From contig CALHAR010000003.1 in NCBI GenBank assembly GCA_937931645.1, positions 278,952-342,951 on the forward strand: a DNA stretch of 64,000 bases. The letters are read 5' to 3'. The translations under genes were made by a program, and so were the position numbers. How positions within the stretch are numbered: position 1 is the stretch's first letter; each line of letters opens with the position of its first letter. Below, in pieces: positions 49,691 through 59,477 of the stretch. This DNA is from an uncultured Alphaproteobacteria bacterium. Lineage in GTDB: Bacteria > Pseudomonadota > Alphaproteobacteria > Micavibrionales > Micavibrionaceae. Below the pieces are notes generated by a model. The model was not told the origin of the DNA and did no database searches. It saw nothing but the letters and a program-made list of their open reading frames with translations.

Positions 49691-49896
49691 ATGTCTGTTA
49701 TATCAGTTTCACATCTAAAACACAGGCAAAACACAGCGTTATCCTGTAGTAGGAGCCCCCTGTTAAATGCTCAATTTTGATGTGATAATATATATTACGG
49801 AAACTAAAATGTTATTTTTCTTTTATACGCCCTATATTCAAGATTAGCCACATATATCAACGACCAATAGATATTAGGACGGTTCAGCGTAACCAA
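49691..49896. other. Intergenic gap between frmB end and mazG start
   Basis: This 206-base A+T-rich gap should hold the mazG promoter and the end of the frmA-frmB transcript, both on the minus strand. I see no clear hairpin followed by a T-run, no convincing -35/-10 pair and no open frame. Confidence 0.4.
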
Positions 49897-50727
49897 TTAG
49901 CCAAAATGCCATTCTAAATGCTCACTCACGAAGCTCTGAATAAAAAAGTAGCTATGATCGTACCCTGAATGACGCCTGAGCGTTAAGTCTTGCCCAACAT
50001 CCGCACAGGCTTTCTCAAACAGCTCTGGCTTTAATTGTTCTTCTAGGAAGTCATCGTCAGCGCCTTGGTCGATTAGAATCGTTGGTGATGCTGTGTCACG
50101 CGGCATTTTACGCACTAACTCGCACGCATCATGCTGCTTCCAAATATCCTGGTTTTCACCCAAATATACCCCAAAGGCTTTATGACCCCATGGCACTTGC
50201 GATGGTGCAACAATGGGAGAAAACGCAGACACCGACTGAAACATTGCAGGGTACTTAAAATATAACGTCAAAGCTCCATGGCCACCCATAGAGTGCCCCC
50301 CTATTCCACGCGCCTCGCCATTTAACATAAGCTTATTTTCGGTCAAAGGAATAAGCTCCTTTATAATATAACTTTCCATTTGAAAATTCTTTGACCATGG
50401 CTGTTGCGTGGCATCAATGTAAAATCCTGCGCCTTGACCTAAATCGTAATCCTCATGGTCTGGGACATCACCCCCGCGCGGTGAGGTATCAGGCACTAAT
50501 ATTGCGACCCCTAGATCAGAAGCTTTTTTATAAGCCCCTGCTTTGGTTGTAAAGTTATCTTCGCTGCACGTCAGTCCCGATAAAAACAATAAATACGGCA
50601 CAGCCTTGTTTGGTTTATTAGGCGGCATAAATAACGAAAAACGCATCAAGGTTTTTGTATAGTCACTGAAATGTGAGTAATAAGAAACCGTACCGCCAAA
50701 ACATTTATATTGTTTTTCTAATTTCAT
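49897..50727 (-). CDS. frmB: S-formylglutathione hydrolase
   Basis: This is an esterase-D-type hydrolase that releases formate from S-formylglutathione, the second step of glutathione-dependent formaldehyde detoxification. The 276 residues show CFGGTVSYYSHFS near the start, PYLLFLSGLTCSEDNF (oxyanion region), the nucleophile elbow GIGGHSMGGHGALTLYFK, and the His in RRHSGYDHSYFFIQSF. It lies 50 bases downstream of frmA on the same strand, so the pair is one unit. It is also called fghA. Confidence 0.95.
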   Translation of the reverse strand: MKLEKQYKCFGGTVSYYSHFSDYTKTLMRFSLFMPPNKPNKAVPYLLFLSGLTCSEDNFTTKAGAYKKASDLGVAILVPDTSPRGGDVPDHEDYDLGQGAGFYIDATQQPWSKNFQMESYIIKELIPLTENKLMLNGEARGIGGHSMGGHGALTLYFKYPAMFQSVSAFSPIVAPSQVPWGHKAFGVYLGENQDIWKQHDACELVRKMPRDTASPTILIDQGADDDFLEEQLKPELFEKACADVGQDLTLRRHSGYDHSYFFIQSFVSEHLEWHFG

Positions 50728-50753
50728 TTTAATGTTCAGCTTAATATTTAAAA

Positions 50754-50789
50754 TTAATACTCACGTTAATATTCACGTTAATACTCAAT
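50754..50789 (-). repeat. Three 12-bp tandem units across the frmA stop codon
   Basis: On the plus strand TTAATACTCACG (50754-50765), TTAATATTCACG (50766-50777) and TTAATACTCAAT (50778-50789) follow each other. The last unit contains the frmA stop and final codons. The others repeat it downstream, each with its own in-frame TAA on the coding strand. Confidence 0.6.
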
Positions 50790-51884
50790 GACACTACGGA
50801 TAGATTTACCCTCATGCATTAAATCAAAGGCCTTATTAATATCTTCCAACGGCATTTTGTGGGTAATAAGATCATCAATATTAATTTGACCGTTCATATA
50901 CCAATCAACAATCTTCGGAACATCTGTCCGTCCGCGTGCGCCACCAAAGGCCGAACCCCGCCAAACACGCCCCGTCACCAGTTGAAACGGACGGGTCGAA
51001 ATCTCTTCGCCCGCACCCGCAACACCAATAATAACACTTTCGCCCCAGCCTTTATGACAGCATTCAAGCGCCTGACGCATGACATCTGTTTTACCTATAC
51101 ATTCGAAAGAATAATCAACACCGCCATTGGTCAAATCAGTAATAGCTTCAACAACATTTTTTACCTTTGCAGGATTAATAAAATCTGTCATGCCAAATTG
51201 CGTGGCGAGCTCTTTTTTATTTTCATTCAGGTCAATACCGATAATGCGGCTGGCGCCTACCATTTTTGCGCCTTGAATCACATTCAACCCAATGCCGCCC
51301 AAACCAAATACGGCAACTGTTGACCCTGCCTCAACCTTGGCATCAAACACAACCGCGCCAACACCTGTCGTCACGCCGCAACCAATATAACACACCTTAT
51401 CAAAGGGAGCGTCTTTACGAATTTTTGCCAAAGCAATTTCTGGCATTACGGTAAAGTTTGAAAAAGTTGAACACCCCATATAATGCAACAGCTCTTTTCC
51501 TTTAAAAGAAAAGCGCGATGTTCCGTCAGGCATTTTACCAACGCCTTGCGTGCTTCGTATTTTCTGACATAAATTTGTTTTAGGGTTAAGGCAATAATCG
51601 CACTCACGGCATTCAGGCGTATAAAGCGGAACGACGTGGTCATCAACACGAACAGAATGCACATTGGCCCCTACTTCGCGGACTATACCTGCGCCTTCAT
51701 GTCCCAAAACCGCAGGAAATGCACCTTCAGGGTCTGTCCCTGATAATGTATACGCATCAGTATGGCAAACGCCTGTCGCCATAATTTCAACAAGAACTTC
51801 ACCTTCTTTTGGCCCTTCAAGATCAATTATTTCAACGTCTAAAGGTTGACCTTTATCAAAGGCAATGGCGGCTTTTGTTTTCAT
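50778..51884 (-). CDS. frmA: S-(hydroxymethyl)glutathione dehydrogenase (class III alcohol dehydrogenase)
   Basis: This enzyme oxidises the glutathione-formaldehyde adduct with NAD+. The 368 residues contain the catalytic zinc site ([25 protein letters not shown]), the structural zinc Cys cluster ([15 protein letters not shown]) and the Rossmann segment [19 protein letters not shown]. The GSH-dependent class signature is around [26 protein letters not shown] precedes ATG 51884. It lies 20 bases after tatD on the same strand, with frmB following. Confidence 0.96.
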   Translation of the reverse strand: MKTKAAIAFDKGQPLDVEIIDLEGPKEGEVLVEIMATGVCHTDAYTLSGTDPEGAFPAVLGHEGAGIVREVGANVHSVRVDDHVVPLYTPECRECDYCLNPKTNLCQKIRSTQGVGKMPDGTSRFSFKGKELLHYMGCSTFSNFTVMPEIALAKIRKDAPFDKVCYIGCGVTTGVGAVVFDAKVEAGSTVAVFGLGGIGLNVIQGAKMVGASRIIGIDLNENKKELATQFGMTDFINPAKVKNVVEAITDLTNGGVDYSFECIGKTDVMRQALECCHKGWGESVIIGVAGAGEEISTRPFQLVTGRVWRGSAFGGARGRTDVPKIVDWYMNGQINIDDLITHKMPLEDINKAFDLMHEGKSIRSVIEY

Positions 51885-51904
51885 GGCAATGTGTTCCTTC
51901 TATT

Positions 51905-52714
51905 TTAACCTTTAAAAGTTTTCTTCGCTTTATCAAACAGGTTAAAGAAATTTTTTGTCGTTTGCACCGCAAGCTCTTCACGCGTCACATTATGTAGATC
52001 AGCAATAAGCTGTCCCGTATGAACGACAAAGCTCGGCTCGTTGGCTTTGCCGCGATGCGGTATGGGAGCAAGAAATGGTGCATCCGTCTCAACAAGAAGC
52101 TGTTCTAACGGAACGCTACGGACAATATCACGCAGTTCATCATTCTTTTTAAACGTCACCATACCTGAAAACGACATCGTAAAACCTTCATCAATAGATT
52201 GCTGCGCCAGTGTTTTATTGGAGCTAAAACAATGCATTAAAACTTTGGTTTTGCCATCACATGCACCTTCATTGCGCAAAATATTAATAGTATCTTCCTC
52301 TGCATCACGCGTATGGATAATCAAGGGCAAACCCGTTTCTTTAGCCGCATGTATATGTTTAATAAAGCCAATTTTTTGGTCTTCACGTGGGCTGTTATCA
52401 TAAAAATAATCAAGCCCCGCCTCTCCTATTCCTACGCATTTATCATGCTGGTTTGCTAATCGTATAAGATCATCTGCTGTAATATCTTTTTCGTCATCCT
52501 CGCCACTATCATGCGGATGCGTCCCAACCGAATGCCAAACATTATCATGGGTCGCCGCAATATCAGCCAGCTCTTCCAGCTCTTCACGAATACGGCAACA
52601 GATAGTCACCATACCATCAACCCCCGCCTCTTTGGCGCGCGCGATAATTTCGGACGGTGTCCCCGTCTCTTTTATATTTTGATGATTTAAATGACAGTGA
52701 GAGTCAATCCACAT
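51905..52714 (-). CDS. tatD: TatD family hydrolase
   Basis: This is a metal-dependent amidohydrolase-fold nuclease of the TatD family, often linked to DNA 3'-5' exonuclease or D-amino-acyl-tRNA deacylase activity. The 269 residues open with WIDSHCHLNH (HxH metal site). They continue with HSVGTHPHDSG, GIGEAGLDYFYDNSPREDQK (Glu ligand), LPLIIHTRDAEED, VLMHCFSSNK and LLVETDAPFLAPIPHRGK (terminal Asp). It follows metG by 2 bases, the usual metG-tatD arrangement. Confidence 0.95.
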   Translation of the reverse strand: MWIDSHCHLNHQNIKETGTPSEIIARAKEAGVDGMVTICCRIREELEELADIAATHDNVWHSVGTHPHDSGEDDEKDITADDLIRLANQHDKCVGIGEAGLDYFYDNSPREDQKIGFIKHIHAAKETGLPLIIHTRDAEEDTINILRNEGACDGKTKVLMHCFSSNKTLAQQSIDEGFTMSFSGMVTFKKNDELRDIVRSVPLEQLLVETDAPFLAPIPHRGKANEPSFVVHTGQLIADLHNVTREELAVQTTKNFFNLFDKAKKTFKG

Positions 52715-52716
52715 GA

Positions 52717-54294
52717 CTAAGCCGCCTTCTCTGAAGTTTCTAAACGTGGGAACACGCCTTCAGGTTGATCAATTTCCGTACCGCCTTTAAGGGCATATTC
52801 TTTACTAACAAAGCTATAGTCACGCTGATCTTCGGCAATTTTTAATTGAGTCAGAATTTTTACCGCCGATTCAGGTACAACAGATTGCACAACAATTCCT
52901 AACACACGAATAGTTTCCGCCAGAACATAAAGAACAGTTTTCATCCGTTCAGGATCTTCTTTTTTCAAGGCCCACGGCGCTTGTGCGTCAACATAACCAT
53001 TTGCCTCAATCACCAATTTCCAAATATTTTCTAACGCCCGATTAAAACGCATCTCATCACAATCAATACGCATTGCGGGCAACAGCTTCGCATAAGCATG
53101 GTCGAGCAGCGCATTATCCTCCGCATTAAAATCATTCGGTGTTGGAATAACGCCATCGCAATTTTTATAAATCATCGACAATGTACGTTGCACCAAATTC
53201 CCCAAACCATTGGCAAGGTCACTATTGATACGTTGCACCGCATATTCATGTGAGAAGTTACCATCTTGACCGTGACTAACCTCACGCATCAACAAATAAC
53301 GCGTGGCATCAAGACCATATAAATCCAACAAGTCTTTTGGGGCGACAACATTACCCACAGATTTGGACATTTTTTCTCCATTCACATTAATGAAGCCATG
53401 CGCAAAAATACGTTTTGGTAAATCCAAATTTGCCGCCATAAGAAAAGCAGGCCAATATACGCAATGGAAACGAATAATATCTTTTCCGACTACATGAAAA
53501 TCAGCAGGCCAGTGTTTCTTATAGCTATCCGATCCTGTATCAGGATAACCAACACCAGTAATATAATTTGTCAGCGCATCAAGCCAAACATACATAACAT
53601 GGTCTTCATCACCAGGGACAGGCACACCCCATTTAAAATTCGTGCGTGAGATTGAAATATCCTGCAAGCCACCTTTAACAAACGACGTAATTTCATTACG
53701 GCGCGAGTCAGGCGCAATAAATTCAGGATGTGTTTTATATAGATCGAGAAGCTTATCCGTATAAGCCGACAAGCGAAAAAAGTAACTAGACTCTTCCACC
53801 CACTCAACGGGCGCACCCGTAGGCGCAAGCTTGAATTTATTACCTTCAGAATCCTCCCCTTCAGTTAGCTCATCTTCAGTGAAGTACCCCTCATCTCGCA
53901 CGGAATACCACCCAGCATATTTACCGAGATAAATATCATCTGGGTTATTTTCTTTAATCGCCGCCCAAATTGCTTTTGAGGCTTCGTAATGGCGCGGCTC
54001 TGTCGTACGAATAAAATCATCATTAGACAGGTTTAAATAATCCGCCATATTCGAAAACTTTTTAGAGATTTCATCGCAAAACTCTTTAGGCTCTTTTCCG
54101 TTTTCTTCCGCAGTTTTGGCAACTTTTTGACCATGCTCGTCCGTTCCCGTCAAAAACATAACATCAAAACCATCAAGGCGTTTATGACGCGCCATGACAT
54201 CCGTTAATATTTTCTCATAGGCATGCCCTAAATGCGGCGCACCATTCACATAGTCAATCGCAGTTGTAATATAAAATGGAGGCTTATCAGCCAT
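52717..54294 (-). CDS. metG: Methionine--tRNA ligase
   Basis: Methionyl-tRNA synthetase, class I. The 525 residues have the HIGH-type motif in TAIDYVNGAPHLGHAYEKI and GTDEHGQKVA. There is no four-Cys zinc knuckle of the E. coli kind after it. The KMSKS motif is in GEKMSKSVGNVVAPKDLL, and the helical anticodon-binding domain follows. No C-terminal tRNA-binding EMAP domain is present. It is the short alphaproteobacterial form, lying between holB and tatD. Confidence 0.96.
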   Translation of the reverse strand: MADKPPFYITTAIDYVNGAPHLGHAYEKILTDVMARHKRLDGFDVMFLTGTDEHGQKVAKTAEENGKEPKEFCDEISKKFSNMADYLNLSNDDFIRTTEPRHYEASKAIWAAIKENNPDDIYLGKYAGWYSVRDEGYFTEDELTEGEDSEGNKFKLAPTGAPVEWVEESSYFFRLSAYTDKLLDLYKTHPEFIAPDSRRNEITSFVKGGLQDISISRTNFKWGVPVPGDEDHVMYVWLDALTNYITGVGYPDTGSDSYKKHWPADFHVVGKDIIRFHCVYWPAFLMAANLDLPKRIFAHGFINVNGEKMSKSVGNVVAPKDLLDLYGLDATRYLLMREVSHGQDGNFSHEYAVQRINSDLANGLGNLVQRTLSMIYKNCDGVIPTPNDFNAEDNALLDHAYAKLLPAMRIDCDEMRFNRALENIWKLVIEANGYVDAQAPWALKKEDPERMKTVLYVLAETIRVLGIVVQSVVPESAVKILTQLKIAEDQRDYSFVSKEYALKGGTEIDQPEGVFPRLETSEKAA

Positions 54295-54314
54295 ATTTTT
54301 TCTCCTGAAAAAAA

Positions 54315-55490
54315 TTAAGTAATAATATTAAATGCTTCTAATACAGCCTGTCTTTTATCTAAGTTAGAAAAGCGCGCCTGCCTAAAATGTGCTGTTAATT
54401 TATCATAGATATCTGTTAACGCCTCAAGAGATCTGCTCTCTAGTATCTTCAAGCAGACGTCCTTATTTAACGGCTCTTGCAATGCATTTTGTCCCTCTTG
54501 CCCCTGTCCTTTTGCTTTGGCAAAAACAAGCGTTTCAAAAATTGTGTTGAACGTACTTTCTACATTACCAAAATTAGAATCTTGCCCCATACGCCCGCAC
54601 TGGTCGCTCAAATGATGGACATCAACCCAGTTAAAGTTTGGCCAATGTTCTACCATGCCCAAAACTTTATCCGCTATATCGAGGCCACCACTTGCTATCA
54701 ACTTTTGCGCTCTACCGATGCTACCTTGCGCCAGAAAATTTAAAATATTTTTATCTTTGTCAGATAATGTTCCGCCAACCTCTTTGGACATTAAAGTGGC
54801 AAGATCAACCGCCGCTAACGGGTCAAAATGCATCACTCTACACCGTGAACGGATAGTTGGAATCATCGCGCCTAAACGGTGCGCAACGACTATCAAAATA
54901 GTATTCTTTGGTGGTTCTTCCAAAATTTTAAGCAACGCATTTTGCGCGTTACGGTTCATGGTATCGGCGTTATCAACAATAACAACACGCCACCCCCCCG
55001 CAGATGATGTCATGCGTAAGAAAGGCGCAACCTTTCTGGCAGTATAAACATCAATATCACCATTTTTACTTGTTTTTTTGGGGTCAAGAGAATGCTCAAG
55101 CGTCAACATATCAGGATGACCACCAGAAGCCACTTTAGAAAAAACTGGATCATCTTTTGCCACGCTCAAGCTGGTGATTTCGGCAGGTACATCACCAAAT
55201 AAACTATCTTGGTTACTCTCTGCCGTGCCATGTTTTAACAAACATCTTGCAAGTCGAAATGCCAAGGTTGATTTACCAATACCTTTGGTTCCCGCAAAAA
55301 TAAGCGCATGCGGCATCGCGCCAGAATTAATAAGATTGATTAACGCTTGCTCATTCTTTTCATGACCAACAAAAAATGTTGAATCACGTGGGCTTTCTAA
55401 ACCTTCAGGCTCGTCAGGTTCATACGAAGATGCCAAAGCGCCTACACCCCCGCCCTCTTCCTCGTCCAAATCTTGAAAATCGTCGAACAT
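54315..55490 (-). CDS. holB: DNA polymerase III subunit delta'
   Basis: This is a component of the clamp loader that places the beta sliding clamp on DNA. The 391 residues show an acidic N-terminal extension (DLDEEEGGGVGALASS) and a Walker-A-like loop FAGTKGIGKSTLAFRLARC. VVIVDNADTMNRNAQNALLK and the SRC motif in IPTIRSRCRVMHFDPL follow. A complete P-loop is retained, unlike in E. coli delta'. The stop is 20 bases before metG, and the start is 1 base after the tmk stop. Confidence 0.92.
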   Translation of the reverse strand: MFDDFQDLDEEEGGGVGALASSYEPDEPEGLESPRDSTFFVGHEKNEQALINLINSGAMPHALIFAGTKGIGKSTLAFRLARCLLKHGTAESNQDSLFGDVPAEITSLSVAKDDPVFSKVASGGHPDMLTLEHSLDPKKTSKNGDIDVYTARKVAPFLRMTSSAGGWRVVIVDNADTMNRNAQNALLKILEEPPKNTILIVVAHRLGAMIPTIRSRCRVMHFDPLAAVDLATLMSKEVGGTLSDKDKNILNFLAQGSIGRAQKLIASGGLDIADKVLGMVEHWPNFNWVDVHHLSDQCGRMGQDSNFGNVESTFNTIFETLVFAKAKGQGQEGQNALQEPLNKDVCLKILESRSLEALTDIYDKLTAHFRQARFSNLDKRQAVLEAFNIIT

Positions 55491-55491
55491 C

Positions 55492-56130
55492 TTATTTCAG
55501 CTTTTCTTCAACTACCTTTATTATCGCGGCAGCAATTATCTCTTCGTTTTGTGAAGCGTCCACTATAGCACAACGCCCGTTATTTTTATAATCATTGTCT
55601 TGTGCGATACCAAGGAAGCCCTGACGTAACCGCTCATAAAACTCAACAGAGCCACGGTCATGATGATTTTCTGCGCCGCGCCCTTGCACTCGCGCCATAG
55701 CAACACTCGCTTCTAAGTCCAAAATAAATGTTAAGTTAGGAATAATATCGCCAATAATATTATCTTCCAATGCTTGAATAAGAGACATATCCACGCCCTT
55801 CACAACGCCTTGATAGACTCGTGTTGAATCCATGTAACGGTCACACAGTACGACCTTTCCTGCCGTCAAGGCAGGGGCAATAACCTCTTTAATATGCATC
55901 GAACGGGCGGCAAACATCATTAAGGTTTCCGCCTCAACTGTCCAACTTTCATCATGTTTGGGATTAAAAATAAGGTTGCGAATATCTTCCGCCGCAGGCG
56001 TCCCGCCTGGTTCACGTGTTACAACGACGTCATAGCCTTGTTCTTTTAAAGCACTTTCTAAATACTTGATTTGAGTGGTCTTGCCGACCCCTTCTCCGCC
56101 TTCAAAGGTGATAAAGAAGCCGCCCACCAT
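55492..56130 (-). CDS. tmk: Thymidylate kinase
   Basis: Tmk phosphorylates dTMP to dTDP. The 212 residues contain the P-loop FITFEGGEGVGKTTQIKYL, the DRX-type REPGGTPAAEDIR, LCDRYMDSTRVYQG and the lid segment RVQGRGAENHHDRGS. ATG 56130 follows the dacC stop by 6 bases with GGCGGA upstream. tmk-holB adjacency is widely conserved and supports both calls. Confidence 0.96.
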   Translation of the reverse strand: MVGGFFITFEGGEGVGKTTQIKYLESALKEQGYDVVVTREPGGTPAAEDIRNLIFNPKHDESWTVEAETLMMFAARSMHIKEVIAPALTAGKVVLCDRYMDSTRVYQGVVKGVDMSLIQALEDNIIGDIIPNLTFILDLEASVAMARVQGRGAENHHDRGSVEFYERLRQGFLGIAQDNDYKNNGRCAIVDASQNEEIIAAAIIKVVEEKLK

Positions 56131-56136
56131 ATCCGC

Positions 56137-57276
56137 CTACAGCTTTCCGATAAGCAAATGCTTTATTTTCTCTATCGTCAATTTAAACACCCCCAGCTTC
56201 TCAACTGGTTCTGCTGTAAATATAGGGTAAGACAGACTTTCAGAATTAGGCACAATCACTTTGAACGTTCCAACTTCCGTTCCCGCCGCAATAGGCGCAA
56301 CCAAAGGTGATTTGTATGTCACTTCCACGCTGTAACTATCTTTCGGTACTTTGGGAACGGTCACTTTGATATCTTGATGAATAACCAAAGGAACGCTTAA
56401 TGATTTACCCAGCGCAACATCGGCTTGCGTCACAACATCACCCTTTTTAACCAAATCAATATTCGTGAAACTATCTAACGCCCATTCAATCAAACGAACG
56501 GACTCATTAGCGCGGTCTTTTTCACTTTCTAAACCATTCACCACCATCATCACACGGCGACCATCTTTAACCGCCGTACCGATAAGGCCATAACCACCCG
56601 CTTCTGTATGACCTGTCTTGAGGCCATCAGCGCCGATATTGCGGTATAAAAGCGGATTACGGTTTTGTTGTTTAATATTGCTGTAGGTAAATTCAGTTTC
56701 CGCAAACAACTTATAATATTCAGGGAAGTCTTCAATCATGCGCCGCGCCATCAAGGCTAAATCTTCGGTTGTCGAATAATGCTCAGGATCAGGCCACCCA
56801 CTCGCATTCATAAAATTACTATTCTTCATACCAATTTCATGTGCCTTCGCTGTCATCTTTCTTGCAAAATTCTCTTCGCTCTCCGCTAAACCTTCTGCCA
56901 AGACGATTGTTGCGTCATTACCAGATTGCACAATCACACCGCGCAGTAAGTCTTCAACCGTGACCTTCTTGCCTTGCGGTACAAACATCTTTGATCCGCC
57001 CTTGGCCCACGCCTTATCACTGACACGGAATTCACTATCCAGTTTAATATGCCCTTGCTTCAAGGCATCAAAAACCATGTACGTCGTCATCACCTTGCTC
57101 ATAGATGATGTTGGCATTCTCTTATCAGCCTCTTTCGCCAACAAAACTTGCCCTGTCTCATAATCAAGAACCAGTGCTTGTTTTGCCTTCGTACTTTGCA
57201 ACGCCCATGTTGGGGTTGAGATAAAAAGCACACTTAATAATAAAGATAAAAATTTCATAGATGACTTATAGACCAC
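56137..57276 (-). CDS. dacC: D-alanyl-D-alanine carboxypeptidase (penicillin-binding protein 5/6 type)
   Basis: This is a periplasmic low-molecular-weight PBP that trims the terminal D-Ala of peptidoglycan stems. The signal peptide (about 7-25, SLLLSVLFISTPTWA) is followed by SxxK in PTSSMSKVMTTYMVF, SxN in VQSGNDATIVLAEG, and KTG in DGLKTGHTEAGGYG. A beta-rich PBP5-C domain and a C-terminal amphipathic membrane anchor follow. GTG 57276 has GGAG 6 bases upstream, overlapping the rlpA stop. ATG 57258 (MKFLSLL) is the alternative. It lies between rlpA and tmk. Confidence 0.94.
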   Translation of the reverse strand: MVYKSSMKFLSLLLSVLFISTPTWALQSTKAKQALVLDYETGQVLLAKEADKRMPTSSMSKVMTTYMVFDALKQGHIKLDSEFRVSDKAWAKGGSKMFVPQGKKVTVEDLLRGVIVQSGNDATIVLAEGLAESEENFARKMTAKAHEIGMKNSNFMNASGWPDPEHYSTTEDLALMARRMIEDFPEYYKLFAETEFTYSNIKQQNRNPLLYRNIGADGLKTGHTEAGGYGLIGTAVKDGRRVMMVVNGLESEKDRANESVRLIEWALDSFTNIDLVKKGDVVTQADVALGKSLSVPLVIHQDIKVTVPKVPKDSYSVEVTYKSPLVAPIAAGTEVGTFKVIVPNSESLSYPIFTAEPVEKLGVFKLTIEKIKHLLIGKL

Positions 57277-57279
57277 ATC

Positions 57280-58314
57280 TTACTCCGTCACAATGACAGC
57301 ATTTTGATGACCACTCTGACTCAACGATGCAATGGCTTGCTGTGCCTGCGCCGAATTATCATAAGGGCCTAAACGTACGCGGAAATAAGGCTGATCATCC
57401 ACCCGTGTTAAATACACGCGTGATGGTCCATGTTGCGATATTTTATCACTAAAGCTCAACGCATTGGCTTCTTGCGAAAAAGACCCCGCCTGAACAAACA
57501 CGCGACCTGTACTTTGAACGTACCCACTCGCTGGTGTTGTTGCATTTTGTAAGACACCTTGTAACGGCTCTGACTGAACGCTTGGAACGCGGGCAGTCTC
57601 AAAAGACGTATTTTGAGCAGGTGTAGGCTCTATTACAGAAGGTTGTTCTTGCCCCAACACAACTTCAGTTACAGGCTCAGGCTTTTCCACTGGTATTGGC
57701 GTTTCTGTCACAACATTTGCGAATTGTCGCTGAGGTTGCCTGCCCTCGTTATAAGCAACTTCATAACCACGTGTACTTTTTCCAGAGCGTGCAACACTTG
57801 CCACTTCTTTACTGGCATCGGCCAGAACTTCTAAACGAATTTTTGCGACACCTTTATCTTTAAAGCCCAAGACAACAGCCGCCCGCTCAGACACATCCAA
57901 GATACGATTATGCGCGAATGGTCCACGATCATTCACCCGCAAGATAACAGATCGCCCATTACCAAGATTTGTGACTTTTATAATGCTCGGCAGTTGTAAC
58001 GTTCTATGCGCCGCGGTTAATTCATGTTTGTTAAAAATCTCACCATTGGCAGTTTGTTTACCATGAAAGCCAGGGCCATACCAAGACGCCGTCCCTGTTT
58101 CCGTCAGGTTATAGCTTTCCGCAGGGTAGTAACGCTTACCTTTAATTTTATAAGAGCTACCCACTTTAAAATATCCCTTACTTTTAGGCGGCGGGTCCTG
58201 CGGCAGAGGGATTTGCTTCACGACATGTGTGGCATAACGCGCCTGCGAACAAGCAGACAAGCCAAACGCAATGACCATACATGATAACATTACTGTAATT
58301 TTTTTAAGTTTCAT
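57280..58314 (-). CDS. rlpA: RlpA-like septal lytic transglycosylase lipoprotein
   Basis: RlpA is an outer-membrane lipoprotein that cleaves denuded peptidoglycan at the septum. ATG 58314 has GAGGG about 7 bases upstream and gives 344 residues; the frame is open to 58341 but those codons precede the ribosome binding site. The lipobox is in VIAFGLSACSQ. The double-psi beta-barrel domain has GTASWYGPGFHGKQTANGE and ILRVNDRGPF (catalytic Asp). A Pro/Glu-rich linker leads to a C-terminal SPOR domain (VFVQAGSFSQEANALS, YFRVRLGPY). Confidence 0.95.
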   Translation of the reverse strand: MKLKKITVMLSCMVIAFGLSACSQARYATHVVKQIPLPQDPPPKSKGYFKVGSSYKIKGKRYYPAESYNLTETGTASWYGPGFHGKQTANGEIFNKHELTAAHRTLQLPSIIKVTNLGNGRSVILRVNDRGPFAHNRILDVSERAAVVLGFKDKGVAKIRLEVLADASKEVASVARSGKSTRGYEVAYNEGRQPQRQFANVVTETPIPVEKPEPVTEVVLGQEQPSVIEPTPAQNTSFETARVPSVQSEPLQGVLQNATTPASGYVQSTGRVFVQAGSFSQEANALSFSDKISQHGPSRVYLTRVDDQPYFRVRLGPYDNSAQAQQAIASLSQSGHQNAVIVTE

Positions 58315-58343
58315 AATTTTCCCTCTTATAGAACCCGACAACC

Positions 58344-59318
58344 TTATTGAGCAAGACGATCAGCAAGCAAGCCAACTGACGTCGCAAAATAAGTAGACCT
58401 ATTCCAATCCATAATTGTTTGATAATTGTTATAAACAACATACGCTTCACCGTTCACCCCATCAGGTGCAACAATCGAAGAAGATATCGTATCTTGTGGC
58501 AATGCACCGCCCCCATGACGCGTTACACCTAATGATGACCAGTATGAAAGGGGTTTCTTAATCTTTGGCCCAATCAGAGCTTTAGAGAAACCTGTTGGTA
58601 ATGCCACGCGACGCCCCCATCTTTGTCCTGTTTGCCAGCCATTTTTCTTGAGGTAATTGGCGGTCGAAGCAAAAACATCTTTCTTTGTCCCCCAAATATC
58701 ACGCTTCCCATCACCGTTACCATCCACGGCATAGGCATTAAAACTAGATGGCATGAATTGGTTTTGCCCCATCGCGCCTGCCCATGAGCCCTTCATGTTT
58801 GCCCCTTTGATATGACCAGCGTCAATAATTTTAAGCGCGTTAATAAGCTCTTTGGTAAAGAACGTCTCTCTACGTCCCTCCCACGCCATTGTCGCCAAAG
58901 CTCTGACGACACTAAAACCGCCAGTATTGCCCCCAAAATTCGTCTCAATCCCCCAAAGCGCTACAATAAACTGCTTTGGCACACCATATTGGTCTTCAAC
59001 CGCTTGCAAATCCGAATAATGCTGCTGAATAAGCTTACGCCCTTTTTGGACACGGTTTTCATTGACCACAGCCGTTTTATATTGGGCAAAAGTTTTCTTA
59101 GATTCAGGTTGCTTCCTATCAAGACGAATGGCCGTTTCACTTGGCGTGATATTATATAGGTTGGCATTAATCGTTGCTTGCGAGATTCCTGCCGCGGCCG
59201 CTTTGCCGCGCATATCTTTCAACCACACATTAAAATCTGGACGTGCCGCATAAGAGGGCGAAGAAAGAATCATTAAAACAATGACTAACAAAGCTTTGCT
59301 AAAGTGATTTTTAAACAT
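58344..59318 (-). CDS. mltB: Membrane-bound lytic murein transglycosylase B family protein
   Basis: This is a peptidoglycan lytic transglycosylase. The 324 residues have a signal peptide (about 1-24, ending PSYA); no lipobox Cys is present, so it should be soluble in the periplasm. The SLT_2 domain shows the catalytic Glu in FIVALWGIETNFGG, then WAGAMGQNQFMPSSFNAYAV and DIWGTKKDVFASTANYL. No C-terminal peptidoglycan-binding domain follows. AAGGGG sits 7 bases before ATG 59318. It heads the mltB-rlpA-dacC-tmk-holB-metG-tatD run. Confidence 0.93.
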   Translation of the reverse strand: MFKNHFSKALLVIVLMILSSPSYAARPDFNVWLKDMRGKAAAAGISQATINANLYNITPSETAIRLDRKQPESKKTFAQYKTAVVNENRVQKGRKLIQQHYSDLQAVEDQYGVPKQFIVALWGIETNFGGNTGGFSVVRALATMAWEGRRETFFTKELINALKIIDAGHIKGANMKGSWAGAMGQNQFMPSSFNAYAVDGNGDGKRDIWGTKKDVFASTANYLKKNGWQTGQRWGRRVALPTGFSKALIGPKIKKPLSYWSSLGVTRHGGGALPQDTISSSIVAPDGVNGEAYVVYNNYQTIMDWNRSTYFATSVGLLADRLAQ

Positions 59319-59395
59319 GGTTTACCCCTTTATAATTAAATACGGCTTAATACTGATTCTTCAGATTTTAAAGGAGAGAACCGCAAGACAAAAGC

Positions 59396-59411
59396 CTTTT
59401 TCCGCAAAAAG
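59396..59411 (-). terminator. Weak candidate terminator between the PH-domain gene and mltB
   Basis: CTTTTT (59396-59401) pairs with AAAAAG (59406-59411) around a CCGC loop. On the minus strand the stem is followed by GCTTTTG. It is 67 bases past the stop of the PH-domain gene. The stem is short and the T-run is broken, so this is uncertain. Confidence 0.3.
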
Positions 59412-59477
59412 CCACATCTTACACAGCCAATAGAGCATGGACTTACTTATAACATTGAATATTAGAATTATGCGGGG

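Noticed and set aside
54655..55047. 130-codon plus-strand frame opposite holB
   Set aside because: It is antisense to conserved clamp-loader codons, has no ribosome binding site, and the translated product resembles no family.
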